Source of the DNA: Lepidodermella squamata
Lineage: Eukaryota > Gastrotricha
DNA length: 64,000 nt
Direction of reading: 5' to 3'
NCBI GenBank assembly: GCA_047495785.1
Contig: JBLDXI010000011.1
Location: 372,001 to 436,000 of the forward strand
Part shown: piece by piece, positions 30,274 to 42,051 of the stretch
Position numbering within the stretch: the stretch's first letter is position 1
How the letters are laid out: each line of letters begins with the position of its first letter
Notes under the pieces: model-generated
What the model saw: the letters and a program-made list of their open reading frames with translations, nothing else
Told to the model about the DNA's origin: nothing
The model's database searches: none
Made by a program: the position numbers and the translations under genes

Positions 30274-33238
30274 ATGCGACAACTGATAGCATTGCTGATT
30301 GTTATTGTTTTCACACTGGAACCTTTAATTGATGCTCGCTTCAGCTATGACGAAATCGGGCTAATTCGAAAAGTATTCCGTGAAACATGCCCATTCGCTC
30401 TGTACAAGTGGCTGCCTAATCACCTTGTCGCCGGCAGCGGAGAATCGGCGCCTCTAATCGATACTGATATCAGCATGAGCCTTCTGACGCCGGTCAATAT
30501 TCGCGACAGCGACCGGCAGCTATCTCTTATTTATGAAATGGGGGCAGAATGGCGCTGGCCATGTGATTTGGATGCTTTCTGTGCGAATCTCGCTGCAGTC
30601 AACATTAGTCAATGCAGATTGGAGTATTTCTGCATGGATGTACTGCTCGATGGAGTGTGGTACCCAACTTTCACCCACAAAAATGCAGCCTCTAATCCAA
30701 ATGCTATAATCGAGTAAGATACAATTTGTCTCTAATGCAGTTATCGTGCTACAACTGAATACATCATGCTCTCTTTTTGCGTGATCGAAGTCCGGTGTAA
30801 GGGGGTAAACAAACCCTCCTGGCTTTCGAAAATTGCAGAAGAATACCTGTTGATTTGCAAATTTTGGGCTCAAAATGCTCGATTTACCCCCCTCAGAGCT
30901 GGACCTTGTCGGATCATTTGCCACTGCTAGTTCTGAGACGGTGTTTGTTTCGTTACTTCGTCATCTCGCAAAAAAACTTTCGAAACAAATTAATGGTATA
31001 AAAGGAGGATTTGAACCCGGGACCACCGAGTATTGACCCATAAGGCGAGACCACTACCGTATAGAGCTAGGTGCTAGGTTTATGCGGTAGTCGTCTTCTT
31101 CAGACATTTTATATAACCAAACGAACGCTACACATAAAGCATCTGCAGCCAGTCTCGGATAAGATGGCTCCTATTGTATAGTTGGCTCAACCTAGGTTCG
31201 TAAAGGTCCCGGGTTCGAATCCTCCTTATGCCCGATCCTTTTTTTCTTTCGACAGTTTTTTGCGAGATGAACAAGTGACGCCTCAGAACTATAGGAACTA
31301 GCTAACCATGCCACGTGACCACGCGGACTATGATCCTAAATGCGCGATGTCTGAAAAAATTTGAAAAAATGCCTGGAAAAATCTGGATCGACAGGTGAAT
31401 CTTGACCAATTACCGGGGAGCGGTACAATTTTGATAAGGCCTAACGCCCAACGCTCTTTCTAAATTCCAAAAACCAGTATCTTCAGATAAAGAAAAATTG
31501 ATGACACTGTTAGAAAGTCCTTCACTTGAGCTTAATTTAAATATAAAGACATTTCAAAAATTTCTTCCCGTAATAGCAAGAAGTAATAAGGTACCATGTT
31601 TTACACTTGGCAGATAATGAGTGCCTCTTTTACATCATCGATCTAAATCAATCGATGATTCATCTTGCACCTGTGATTTTCACCATTGTATTCTACTTGG
31701 GTGAGGAGATACACAGAGTTAATTTTTCGATTTTTGTCGCCAATAATCAGTGCTTTGGATTTGATTTGATTTGATTTAGACCCTATTTTCACTGATTTAG
31801 ATTTAAAATGATTGATTTACGCGGGGAAGCATTTTGATTTGATTGATTTTGATTCAGCATTGGTGATACAATCGAAAAACTTGTTACCGCGAAACCAAGA
31901 TCTCTACCACTTTTTGATGAAATTTTGCAATGGAAAGAGACGGTTATTTCAAATTCGCGTTATTTTATTCATTTCTTTAAACTTCGAAGCTCCCAGCTTC
32001 CTGAGAATCCAGATGTTTCGCGATTTATTGTGATTTATGGGTGTCGATGATTTGATTTGATTGATTTAGTCCTGGAAAATTGGGACATTGATTGATTTTG
32101 ATTGATTGAAGGAGGTCCGTGATTTAAGCCGTAAATCAAATCAAATCAAATCCAAAGCTCTGCCAATAATCCGAATCAGGAAAAAACTCGATGCCCGTCA
32201 ACTGCAGGAATTTTTTGGAAATTTTATGAGGAACGGCCAAGGTGGACTGAAGACAAAATGGTGTCAAAGTGTACCATCCCCAGTGAGTACCCATCATTTG
32301 ATTATTATTACAAAAATGCCCGTTATACGCTGGAAAACATGGAATCTCACAATTGAAAATGATTTTTTAGTGAGTGGATGAAATGCACCCACAGTGATTG
32401 TGCGAAAAAAAACATTTTCATTGTCCCTTTTTAGCAAAAGCGTGAAGTGCTTGTGTATTACCGCGCAACCCTATGAACTGTATTCGCTTGAGAAAATGTA
32501 TTTGATAGTACCCAATCTTGAAATTTCAGGTCGATAGTACCGCCAGAAGCCAGAATATATATGTTTTCTGGCTATTCAACGTGGTTTGCAACCGGCAAGT
32601 TCGAGACTCAATGCGCGAACAATTCGCAAATTTCAAATTTTCCATTCGATAGCTTCGAATGTGCCATTATCATCGAGAGAAGACCGAGTGTTAAACTCAC
32701 CGGCGGCTTCGCCGTATTACCATTGTTCAAAACTGAGGAAACTGTCGGAGGTGTTTGGACTTTCAAACGCTACAACCATTCTTGCGACGATGATCAATGC
32801 TCGATTCAGCTATATTTCAAGCGAAGGCCGGGTTTCATCGTTCAACAAGTCATCGTTCCCTGCTATATTCTAGCTGTTCTCCAGATACTGAGCCTGATAA
32901 TGCCCGCCAGAATGCCAGACCGGCCTGCATACAACATCACAGTCTTGCTCGCATTTTTCGTCATTCTCGACATGATTTTCGAAGCGATTCCACAGTCCCC
33001 CGAGCCCATTTACCTTGTTATCCTGATTGAGGTTAAAATTGCTATAGGAGCAGTAATAACTTTGCACTCCCTGATAAGCCTTCGTGTTGCAAAATTGAGG
33101 ATATCGAAACAACGGGTGATGCGCATTCTCAACGTCTCATTCACAGTCATCGACCTAGCGGACGTAGTTGCTGCGTTAATCGCCATTACGTCTTCAGCCG
33201 CAATTGATGTAACTCTGTTCTTTAAAATGTTCGAGTGA
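30274..33238 (+). CDS. R8: divergent Cys-loop (pLGIC) receptor subunit with acidic M2
   Basis: Exons 30274-30713 and 32530-33238, 1816-bp phase-2 intron, 382 aa. Signal peptide about 1-20; TCPFALYKWLPNH (Thr for Ser); WPCDLDAFC; Cys-loop CANNSQISNFPFDSFEC; loop-C pair C-x4-C (HSCDDDQCS). M2 reads FFVILDMIFEAIP: the small Gly at 16' is Asp, the only such change in the window, and it would put a ring of charge near the outer pore. The oversized intron holds two foldback elements (30927-31301, 31740-32170). The exon pairing is supported by frame, phase and absence of other exon candidates between. Closest to R7. Confidence 0.88.
30927..31301. mobile_element. Foldback element with tRNA-like arms (R8 intron)
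   Basis: About 375 bp whose ends are inverted repeats of roughly 90 bp, starting CTAGTTC...CTGAGGCGTCAC and running through TCATCTCGCAAAAAA. Each arm holds a T-arm-like box: GGTTCAAATCC on the minus strand at about 31012 and GGTTCGAATCC on the + strand at about 31212, both perfect matches to the internal B-box consensus; the A boxes are weaker. Probably a tRNA-derived element duplicated head to head. Confidence 0.65.
31740..32170. repeat. Foldback with GATTT-repeat arms (R8 intron)
   Basis: Arms at 31740-31779 and 32131-32170 are inverted copies that read GCTTTGGATTTGATTTGATT with CCAATAAT beside them. The interior is also rich in TGATTTGATT units. No coding content. Confidence 0.65.
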
Positions 33239-34810
33239 CGATGATTGCAGGAATAAAATTGCTATTATCATTTCGTTTCGTGATATGCATCAAATAGTTC
33301 CAATCCCGAAAGCGAGCCGATCACTGTGTGAATTACTCAAAATATAGCGCTGAAACTTCTAAGGCAAATTCTAAATCTAAATCGTCGTACACAGTGTGCG
33401 AAGTAGAATCCAGAAGCTGAGGTGTTTTCTGACACCTCGAAGTGATCAAAGGGTCCCCCTGTTGTTTCTTCAGCCTTCCCCTGAGTTTCGGAGCTGGAGT
33501 GTCGCGACACCCCAGCGACACACTTTGCATCCTGGTCGTACATGGTTGACAAGCTAACACCAAAGCGAGTCAACACTAAAAAGATGTTCATCAAAGAAAA
33601 CCATATGCAACACGCCAGTCAAAATCACTAATTACTCAGGATTCGCTCAGTTTGCAAACAAACATCAGCTTCAGAATTCAGCAACTGCGCCTAAATTAGC
33701 TACGGTTGACTATCAGTCGAAGCCATTCGTCGAGACTACTATTCCAGGCGATAATTCAGCCGAATTTGGGGGAGAACTACTTCTGAACCGCCTTAGCAGT
33801 TGATCTAAGCCAAATCTAGAAAATCTAGGGGCAAATCTAGTTCAGTGGATAGCTGTCTGCTGTGCATTGAGCGTCATCCATTCAACGATGGGGTGTCTCA
33901 AACTAAATCCATCCATCTTTTTCGTTTTTCCTGAAAAATGTCCAACGAATTAAAAACAACGAGAACTCGTCTGAGATTAATCATAGGCCAAATTACTAAT
34001 GGGTTAATTATATATTTTCTTACGCTTACTCACAGGTAAAATCGCAGGCCATCACAGTTATGAAAAGACGTAATCCTCACTGCTCGCTTTTCGTAAAATG
34101 TTAATAAGGTTTATTTGCACCGGCAATAACGCGCTGAGAAGCGTTCACAATTTTGAATAATCACTGAGCATTTTCATCATCATCATCGCTATAATCATTG
34201 GACTCAGCTGTGAGTCTTCTTCGACCGCCATGTCGAGCGGTACATCGTCTCCGAGTTCAGGCGATCAATTGCAGGCTTTTTCTTCTTTATTGCCGAGATT
34301 TGGCCGCGAGTCTAGAAAAGACAAAAAGCCGAAACGGCTTTCTGCGAGGTCGTTCCACCTAGCACTGGCGGAAAATGAGCCAAGAGACCCTCTTGACGGG
34401 ATAGCCTAGGTGTTCTTGGCAACATGCGAGTCTTCTTGTTGGTCTTGTTGTAGCCGCCGTCGGCGAAGTTGTTAATGCGCTTGTCGAAGCCGCGGACATC
34501 AATCTATTCCGATTCAAACCAAAAAGTTTCGAATTACTCAAAGAAGTCGAATCAAGGTAAATACCGTTGTTCAGAGTTTAGAGGTCGCACAACCATCTTC
34601 AAACTGCCTTCCTGCGACTATAAGGAACCATGTTCAACATACTCAAAAATTGACAACTATCTGACTATGCCTCTTCATCTGACCTCAAAGATATCTGAAA
34701 GCAGCAAAGTACAGGTCAGACGTTTTATTTTGTATGAAAGCAAGGCCACCATGCAACGCAAAGTAATGTTCTACCAGGGACCGAAATGCTACTGATATCG
34801 ATAAATCCGC
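33239..34810. other. Long non-coding stretch, one weak exon candidate
   Basis: No supported gene. At about 34415-34557 a + frame reads QHASLLVGLVVAAVGEVVNA and then INLFRFKPKSFELLKEVESR up to a possible donor (CAAG/GTAAATAC), with possible acceptors just upstream. It looks slightly protein-like (a hydrophobic then a charged part) but nothing joins to it. Confidence 0.35.
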
Positions 34811-34816
34811 GGCCAT

Positions 34817-35013
34817 TTTTCGAGGTACTTGCTCGCGCGTTTCAAAAGAGGCTCCCAAACTATTACATATGCAATGGCTCGCCAAATCTTTATGCCAATT
34901 TTGAGGTCACTTTGCTTCAACCAATCGAAATCCCGGAATACGAACGTCGGCTGTCGCTTCTCGGAGATGTATCCGCGACCTGGCTTTGGCCATGTGACAT
35001 GGCTGAATTCTGA
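34817..35013 (+). pseudogene. psi-E: exon-1 relic of a pLGIC gene
   Basis: One frame reads LPNYYICN, FEVTLLQPIEIPEYERRLSL and LGDVSATWLWPCDMAEF, then a stop at 35011-35013 where paralogues continue with a cysteine and the rest of exon 1. The SCPxAFYKW part is degenerate and no signal peptide or exon 2 is found. Confidence 0.75.
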
Positions 35014-35178
35014 AAGAATGCAAAATCATCTGCTAAACCGCATAGTTTGGATTGTTGAACGCAGAATTCACAGGAAAAGGCGTCATAAGGCATCAGAGAT
35101 TTCAAATCAACAAATGCACCCATTGATTTTAGAGTCGCTGGCGCTGGTATATTGTTTGCTTTTTCGCGATTTATCGAA

Positions 35179-35199
35179 ACTATTCGGGCAGAAATGAAA
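35179..35199 (+). promoter_or_regulatory. Weak upstream element of R9
   Basis: TTCGGGCAGAAATGAAAA resembles the GCGGAAATGAAAA form with two differences; about 145 bp before the ATG. Confidence 0.3.
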
Positions 35200-35338
35200 A
35201 TTTGTCACGGTATTTGCTCGATTGCATTATGGAAAAATGAGAGGTACGACCGGTGTTCGAAAAAACTTGATTAAAATCCGAGTTTTCAATATAAGCTTCA
35301 AATTCTTTAGCTTTTTTGCACATAACAGGGAAAATCAC

Positions 35339-37176
35339 ATGACACGACTCGTGGAATTTTTCTTACTGGTTTTCATGCTAGTAGCTGTTAACAAGTCAGA
35401 TATCAGTTTTGACGATATCTCTGCAATTCACCGAATCTTCCGCGAATCATGTCCATTCGCCTTTTACGAGTGGCTGCCTAACCAGCAAATGAACAGCGCT
35501 GACGGGGCGGTTCCTTTTATTGACACAGTAACCACTCTTGAATTGTTAACACCCATCAAAATCCACGCGACAGAACATCAGCTGTCAATTATGGGCGAGG
35601 TTGTGGTGGACTGGAATTGGCCCTGCGACCTGGATGCGTTTGTTGAGAACCTGTCAGTGGCTGTCAACATCACTGAATCAACTGTTGAATCGCTTTTCTT
35701 CATGCAAGCACCACTTGATGAAGTTTGGCATCCGACTGTAATACACCGAAATTCGGTCTCTAATCCCTTCGCTATAATGGAGTAAGTTTCATAATAATAA
35801 TGTTTTTATTTTTCCTCTTCGGGACTGAGCGTCGTGTACCGTTTCCGGTTTTGAAGAGGGCGAAGGCGAGCGAAGAATGATCCTCACCCACCCCCACAGT
35901 CGAGGATTCTGCTTTTTGTATAGAATTCGTAATTTTCAATCGAGTTTACAACCATGCGCCATTCATCTTTTTCGAAAGTAACCGATTCCACTAGTTGGAT
36001 ATCGGGAATAATTTTTATCTCAAAATCCTTTTCGCCGGCATTTTTCTTATTTTCTCGTTTCTTAGTGGTTATATTTTAGTGGGGTCAATATGGCGCCTTC
36101 TTAAATTTCAAGCACACGATGCTGTTTTTTGCTGGGAAACGGGCATGAATGATGCATTTTTCATCAGATCTAAAATTAGCTCGAATTAAAGTGGAGTAGT
36201 TTTAGGAATGTGAATATTTTCAAGAGGTGTCTTTAAACTAGGACATTCTTAGCTCTGCGCATAAAATCCTGGTAGAATGAGCTGTGAGTGTAAGATGAGG
36301 ATCAGAACCAATTTTTCTTTGATTTTTCTAACTCCTTCTTAATGTCTCGTCATTAGTTCTGATGATATACCTTGCGAGTACAGTGAGGTATAATTATTTT
36401 TCGAGCTCGAAATTCCGCCAAAACAATTTCTGTTTTCTCATTTTTTTAACGAGTTGAACTTTTATTTTAGATCGATTGTACAATCGAAGGTAATGATATT
36501 CCTGTTTTACGGCAAATCATCGTGGTCAACAACTGGCAATTTGGAGTCTCAGTGCTTGCAAAGCTCGTTAATATCGAAATTCCCATTCGATAGCTTCGAA
36601 TGCGCCATTATCCTTGAGGGCTATGGTCATACGCGATTCGACACTTTCGAAATCATGGATAGATTTCAGCCGGATGAAGCCGTCGGAGATGTTTGGACGT
36701 TCAAAGGCTACAACCATTCGTGCCAGCGAACGCAATGCTCCATTCAGATGTATTTTCAACGCAACCCTGGTTCAATCATTCAGAAAGTAATCGTGCCGTG
36801 TTACATTCTAGCTGTGCTTCAAATCGTAGGCCTGATCATGCCAGCTCGGATGGCAGATCGGCCCGTTTACAACATAACTGTCCTACTTGCGTTTTTCGTC
36901 ATTCTCGGCATGATTTTCGAGGCGATCCCAGAGTCGCCGCATCCAATTTACTTGGTTATTTTGATTGAAATGAAAGTTGGTATCGGAGCGATTATAACTC
37001 TTTACACCCTTGTGACTCTTCGCTTTGCAAAACGGAGCCTGTCAAAGCGGCTGGTTATTCAGGTACATCATCTGGCACTGACAGTCATCGATATCATGGA
37101 CATGGCTGCAGCGATTACGATAATTGTGGCGTCAGGCCTGATAGACGGCATTTTATTCTATAGAATGCTACAGTGA
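35339..37176 (+). CDS. R9: divergent Cys-loop (pLGIC) receptor subunit
   Basis: Exons 35339-35781 and 36471-37176, 689-bp intron (GTAAG...TTTTAG), 382 aa. The frame is open upstream, but the ATG at 35339 (MTRLVEFFLLVFML) starts the signal peptide and matches paralogues. SCPFAFYEWLPNQ; WPCDLDAF then Val-Glu, so the second Cys of the usual WPCDxDAFC is missing, as is the Cys after NIT (NITEST): a matched loss of two cysteines that suggests they form a disulfide in other members. Cys-loop CLQSSLISKFPFDSFEC; loop-C pair HSCQRTQCS; M2 starts MADRPVYNITVLLAFF. Confidence 0.9.
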
Positions 37177-37870
37177 TGCTTTGTAACAAACTTTGAACTT
37201 TGAAATTCAAATTCTAGATGATGACTTTTTCTCTTCTTACGTTCTTTATGTTAATAAAAGATCATTAGCAAGAGCATTTCAGGGGGTCCGAACTAAATTC
37301 TATCCCTCATGTAATTATTGACAAATCCTAGCCCCCAGCGCTTTGAGATTTAGGCAGAACAGAGACGAGCATGATTCAAGATAAATATTTGTTCAAGCTT
37401 TTTACGACCACTGGTCGGGTAAGTTCCAAAACGAAAGCATACTGATAGAAGCTATGAAAAAGTCTTATTGAAATAGAAATATCGATTCTTCGAGTTTGGA
37501 ATATCATATTCATATGTTCTTCACCCTCCCCCTTCATCCTCCATCGAAACTGATGCAAATCGAAATGGATGGGATCACCTTTTCAAACATACAGCTTCAT
37601 AAACTATTATTGTTTGCTTTGCCTACTTTGCCTACTTGGCTTGCTGTACGCTGTGACATGTGTATTGTGTGTTCCAATTCTCCCTGCATTCTGTTTTCTG
37701 GATGGCCTGCAAATTTGCTTCTATCTTGTTTTTTTCAATTTTCAACGCCGCTGACAACTTGACAACAGAGATTGCGGGGCTTATAGCAAGCAGGCAGTCT
37801 ACAGTGCACCGCAATGTTTTCAACGTAAATAAAGGCGTCCTTTTTTGTGTTTATTCAAGCGATAATTCGA
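37177..37870. other. Intergenic, no gene seen
   Basis: No gene; the part from about 37830 is related to the DNA upstream of R14 and R15 (TTTTGTGTTTATTC-AGCGA). Confidence 0.5.
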
Positions 37871-37876
37871 TATTTC

Positions 37877-37886
37877 GAGCGGATAT
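37877..37886 (+). promoter_or_regulatory. GAGCGGATAT element upstream of R10
   Basis: Exact GAGCGGATAT, 144 bp before the ATG. Confidence 0.65.
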
Positions 37887-38030
37887 CACCTGCCAGATGC
37901 TGTGGATGCTTTGCAGAAATGACGAAAAATGCACGGATGCAAACAATTTTTATCCTACATATATTATACATATATTGCACAAACTATCACCATTATTTTA
38001 CAATATTTTGTTAAAGATGCCTCTATAATA

Positions 38031-41000
38031 ATGGTATTTTCCTTACTAGTTTTCGCAGTTCTCGCATTGACACCTCTCATCTACGCGAATTCACGATTTG
38101 ATAAAGTTGATTCAATTTATCGAATATTCCGTGATTCCTGTCCATTCGCCATTTACAAATGGCTACCCAGTCATCTTGAGAGCAGCGATTCTTTAAATTA
38201 CATTGACATCGATCTTCAAATAGACCTGCGAACGCCCGTCGATATCGACAATGCTCACCGACGTTTGTCAATTTTCGTTGAATTAGACGCATTTTGGGAA
38301 TGGCCGTGCGATTCTGATGAGCTTAATAAGAATCTTGCAAACGTTACAAACGGCAAGTGGAAAGATTTCACGATGGTTATGCCCGTCGATGACGTGTGGA
38401 TCCCGACAATCATGCACGCCAATGCAGTTGGAAATTCTGCGGCTTTAATGAAGTAAGCTACAAATTACATAGCAGAAAATATAGTAGCGTAAGGTAAAAC
38501 GAGACCCCTATTATAGTTGATGATACAGTGCTCCCTCGATAAAAGCACTGGGTCGGGAGCCAGACGCGGTCTTTAAACAAGGGAAAGCTATAACGAGGGC
38601 TGTAATTGAATGCAGGAGCTAAAAATAGACCGTTTCTAAGTCTTAAGACAGTTGCCATAGCAAAGCGCTAAAAGAGACGGACACAGATTATGTGTAATTG
38701 CAAAATTTGCTCGCTGAAGGCTGTTAAACAATAACGCGATGAGTCATAAATTCGTCGACAAGTTTTTTTTCTTAGTTAAGGCGTGATTTGACTGGTTAGC
38801 CATTGTTTTAACTCTGATTTTCAGTCCTGCCTGGGATTAACGAACTCACTATAAAAACAGAAGCTGGAATCGCATTATTTCAATGTACTTCAATTAGCCA
38901 GCTAGTCTGCTGATTAAAATCGCAAAAAATTTCATTCAAAATCACAGCTCAAGAAATCCATCACCTTGGCCAAGATTGACCAGAATACTTCTGAATAAAT
39001 CACCAGCAAATTCAGCCTAACCTTCTCAAGACAATGCAGCGTCCAATTCAGAACTCATGCTTCGCCTAAAATTCGTAGAATTATTTAAAAAAATACTAAT
39101 TAATATGAAATTTGAAAAAAATTATGATGAAATATGTATTTTCGATAATTTTTTCGCTGTTAACCTGACTTTTTCTTTTTTAAATTCATGGCATTGAGCA
39201 ATCACGGACCAATTTCAAGGCATAAGACGTGCGTTTCCGTCAAGAGGGTACGATTCGATAGGTGTTTCGATTGAATGGAATAAATTTGTATCTTCTCAGG
39301 CGTGATCTGATTTGCATTCGACTGGCCTATTGCCTATTAAGATCAGAGAAAGGTAAAAAATCGGGCAGAAGCTCCCGCCGCCCCTCCTCGGGATGTTGCG
39401 ATTTTCAAAGTCAAAATCGAATGATTAACAGTTGTGAAAAAACCCGGAAAATTGCCAGGGCGTTGAGCAATGAAATCGTAGAGTAGTGACAGCCAGTTTC
39501 GTGGTAGATCAGGCCTATAGACTATCGAAAATCGGCTAATAATTCCGATAACTCAGGTCAACTGGAACGAATGAAATCGGTCTAATTTTATGAGAATAAA
39601 TCCACCTATCGGAATTAAAATAAATCTTAAAACAAGGACGTGATTCTTCATGATTACGCAACACAGCCGGGAACAAAATAGGGGAAAACCTTCTTAAAAA
39701 ACACGATTTATATCCTAATTTTATCATGCTAATAATGCCGGTAAATTTCAAGAGATTTTCTGGCCGGGAAAAAGCTAAAAAATGAAAAATAAGGGCGATC
39801 CAGATGAGTCTTTTAGTTGATCAGCAATTGACCTGAGAACAAATCTGCAAATCAAGAAGATAGAAGATTGACGGGCATTCTTATAGTTGGTGAAATAAAT
39901 TGCTGATTTTGTCTGATAAACTGGCGTAATTTCTGATGGAAAAGTTTAACGAAAAAGCAAGACGACTCGCAGCACGACTTGAGTGGCAGCTAATCCACGC
40001 ACTCTGTTGCATAATCACAGTCATTTCAAAGCCACAAGAACAGCTCAATGCACTGCTTATCTTTCAACTCGTTTGAACTAACCTAGAAATAACTGGATCT
40101 CTCAAAACCACGACACCGCGCCGCTAGGTTTCCAGGAACGCTTTATTATTTTAATTTTTCACGCTTAATTCTTTTAATTTATCGAATAATTATTTTTTGT
40201 TTAATTAAAAATTTACAAATAATTTATTTAGCAGGGTCCAAAATTACGGTCTACAAACGAGGGAGTTCTTTTAAGGAGGGTGCCACTAACGAGGGAGCAC
40301 TGTAAGTGTTACTCCGGTCTCCTGACACTAGCTAAATTATGCTTGACAGGAAAACAACTTCCTGTAAATGACTTCAGATGCCAGTAAAAACAATCAAAAG
40401 CGACGTAATTACCGATAAGGAAATTTTCACCATATTTTCGTTGTTTTGGGGCCGTGGGACGATTACAGTATTTTATCAACTAGTATCCTCAACCCGAGAA
40501 ATAGCCCTTAGGCTTGCTCTTTCGAATGTGTTAAATTTACAGTAAACGTCGCATACGGGCATCTTTCAAGGCGGCCCGAGCGCGGAGCGGCAAGTCAATG
40601 TTACCCGTCTGCGCACGGGCCGGCCGGAGGGCGTACGGGCCGACTTCGGACTCGGGCCCCAACACAAATGTCACAAAATGATGCCCCCTGATTATCAGAT
40701 TGCCCGAGTCCGTATTCGTATGTATGCCCGAGGTAATGATATTGTTGCAAGATGTAAAATAATAAATAATTGTTCACGTGTGAATAACGTATAATCAAAA
40801 TAAAAATTACACTTTAAACTTTCAGTTCAATAGTGCAGTCGAAGGTTCGAGTCCAAATGTATTCCGGCTTGTCATTTTGGACGAGTTCAGGCTTGGTGGA
40901 ATCTCAATGCCAGGAAAACTCCCAAATCTCGCAATTTCCCTTTGATAACTTCGAATGTGACATTATATTTGAGAGCTTTTATGATTCCCGAATCATATCA

Positions 41001-41534
41001 GCCGTTGTTACAACCGAATTCTCCCGAGGTGTCGGCGATGTTTGGTCTTTTCAACGCTACAATTATTCGCACGACAACTTGACATGCGCTATTCACCTCT
41101 CATTTCAGCGAAAGCCGAATTTCATCATCCAGCAAATCATCGTGCCCTGCTACATATTGGCTGCTATTCAGATTCTTGGCCTGATAATGCCTGCACGAAT
41201 GCCCGATCGTCCTGTTTACAACGTCACTGTCCTGCTGGCGTTTTTCGTCATTCTTAGCATGATTTTCGAAGCGATTCCACAGTCGTCAGATCCCATTTAC
41301 CTGGCCATTCTGATAGAAACGAAAATCGCAGTCGGAGCTCTTATAACACTTTACACTCTTATAACACTTCGGTTTGCAAAACGGGACCTGTCAAAGCGAC
41401 TGGTTAAGCAGGTTTTATATGTGCCACTCACAGTAATGGACGTAATGGACCTAATTGCAGCGTTCAGTGTCGTTGCTTTATCGGGCATCATCGACGGTGT
41501 ACTATTCGGCAAAATGCTTCAGCAAAATACTTGA
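38031..41534 (+). CDS. R10: divergent Cys-loop (pLGIC) receptor subunit
   Basis: Exons 38031-38452 and 40826-41534, 2373-bp intron, 376 aa. ATG at 38031 (MVFSLLVFAVLALTP) begins the signal peptide; the frame is open further upstream. Exon 1 ends ATG-AA and exon 2 supplies T, so the junction residue is Asn rather than Glu. Exon 1 diverges: SCPFAIYKWLPSH, WPCDSDEL without the following Cys, and no Cys after the NVT site, again a paired loss. Cys-loop CQENSQISQFPFDNFEC; single loop-C cysteine (NLTCA). M2 FFVILSMIFEAIP (16' Gly to Ser). The intron contains a Tigger-like transposon. Related to R14 and R15 (FYDSRI motif). Confidence 0.88.
38526..40302. mobile_element. Tigger/pogo-like element in the R10 intron
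   Basis: 1777 bp flanked by TA at 38524-38525 and 40303-40304, with inverted ends CAGTGCTCCCTCG. The left end continues ATAAAAGC and the right end GTTAGTGGC; the CAGTG-CCTCGATAA form is like Tigger ends. No transposase is recognised in it, so it is taken as non-autonomous or decayed. Confidence 0.65.
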
Positions 41535-42050
41535 GCTGACCTTATGTTTGAATCGAGCAAAATCATGTTTTGAATTACCGAATTGCCGTACTGTATTAGA
41601 GAGCCTTTTTCTGCCATATCACGATTGCTCGCGATCTCTGCAGAACTAAGGCGCAGAGCTCTTCCTCCTCGAAAGTAAAAACGGCACGACGTATCAGTTA
41701 TCAGTCAAAGAGAAAAAACAATTGAAAGTATATTTTTTAGGCCTGAGTAAGCATTTTATCTTCTGTCATATCGTTGTTTCTCGTCGTCAGAATGAAGGGA
41801 GTAAGCGCACTGTATAAACACAGCTGTTGAACAGCTCGGTTAACAAAGCGAGGAAATTCATCTTACTACAGACTACAGAATGTAATAAAGTCAACAATGC
41901 TTGCGAACTAATAAAAATTCTTAACAATCTCTCAGCTTCAGTGGTAGTTAGTCCTCAACTAGCTATCGTCTGCAAAATCGGAAATATTGTTTCGCATCAA
42001 ATCTAAATGAAAATTTGTTGCAACGTCGGACTGTGAAATAATTCAATTAA
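41535..42050. other. Intergenic; weak R11 upstream element
   Basis: No gene seen. ATCGGAAATATTG at about 41978-41990 is a poor match to the array element, about 65 bp before the R11 ATG. Confidence 0.35.
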
Positions 42051-42051
42051 T

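Noticed and set aside
31000-31235. Functional tRNA genes in the R8 intron
   Set aside because: B boxes are perfect but A boxes and acceptor stems are poor, and the two copies form an inverted repeat; read as tRNA-derived repeat arms.
30714-32529. R8 exons as two separate truncated genes
   Set aside because: Phase, frame and donor/acceptor match the family rule, and the extra intron length is accounted for by two foldback insertions.
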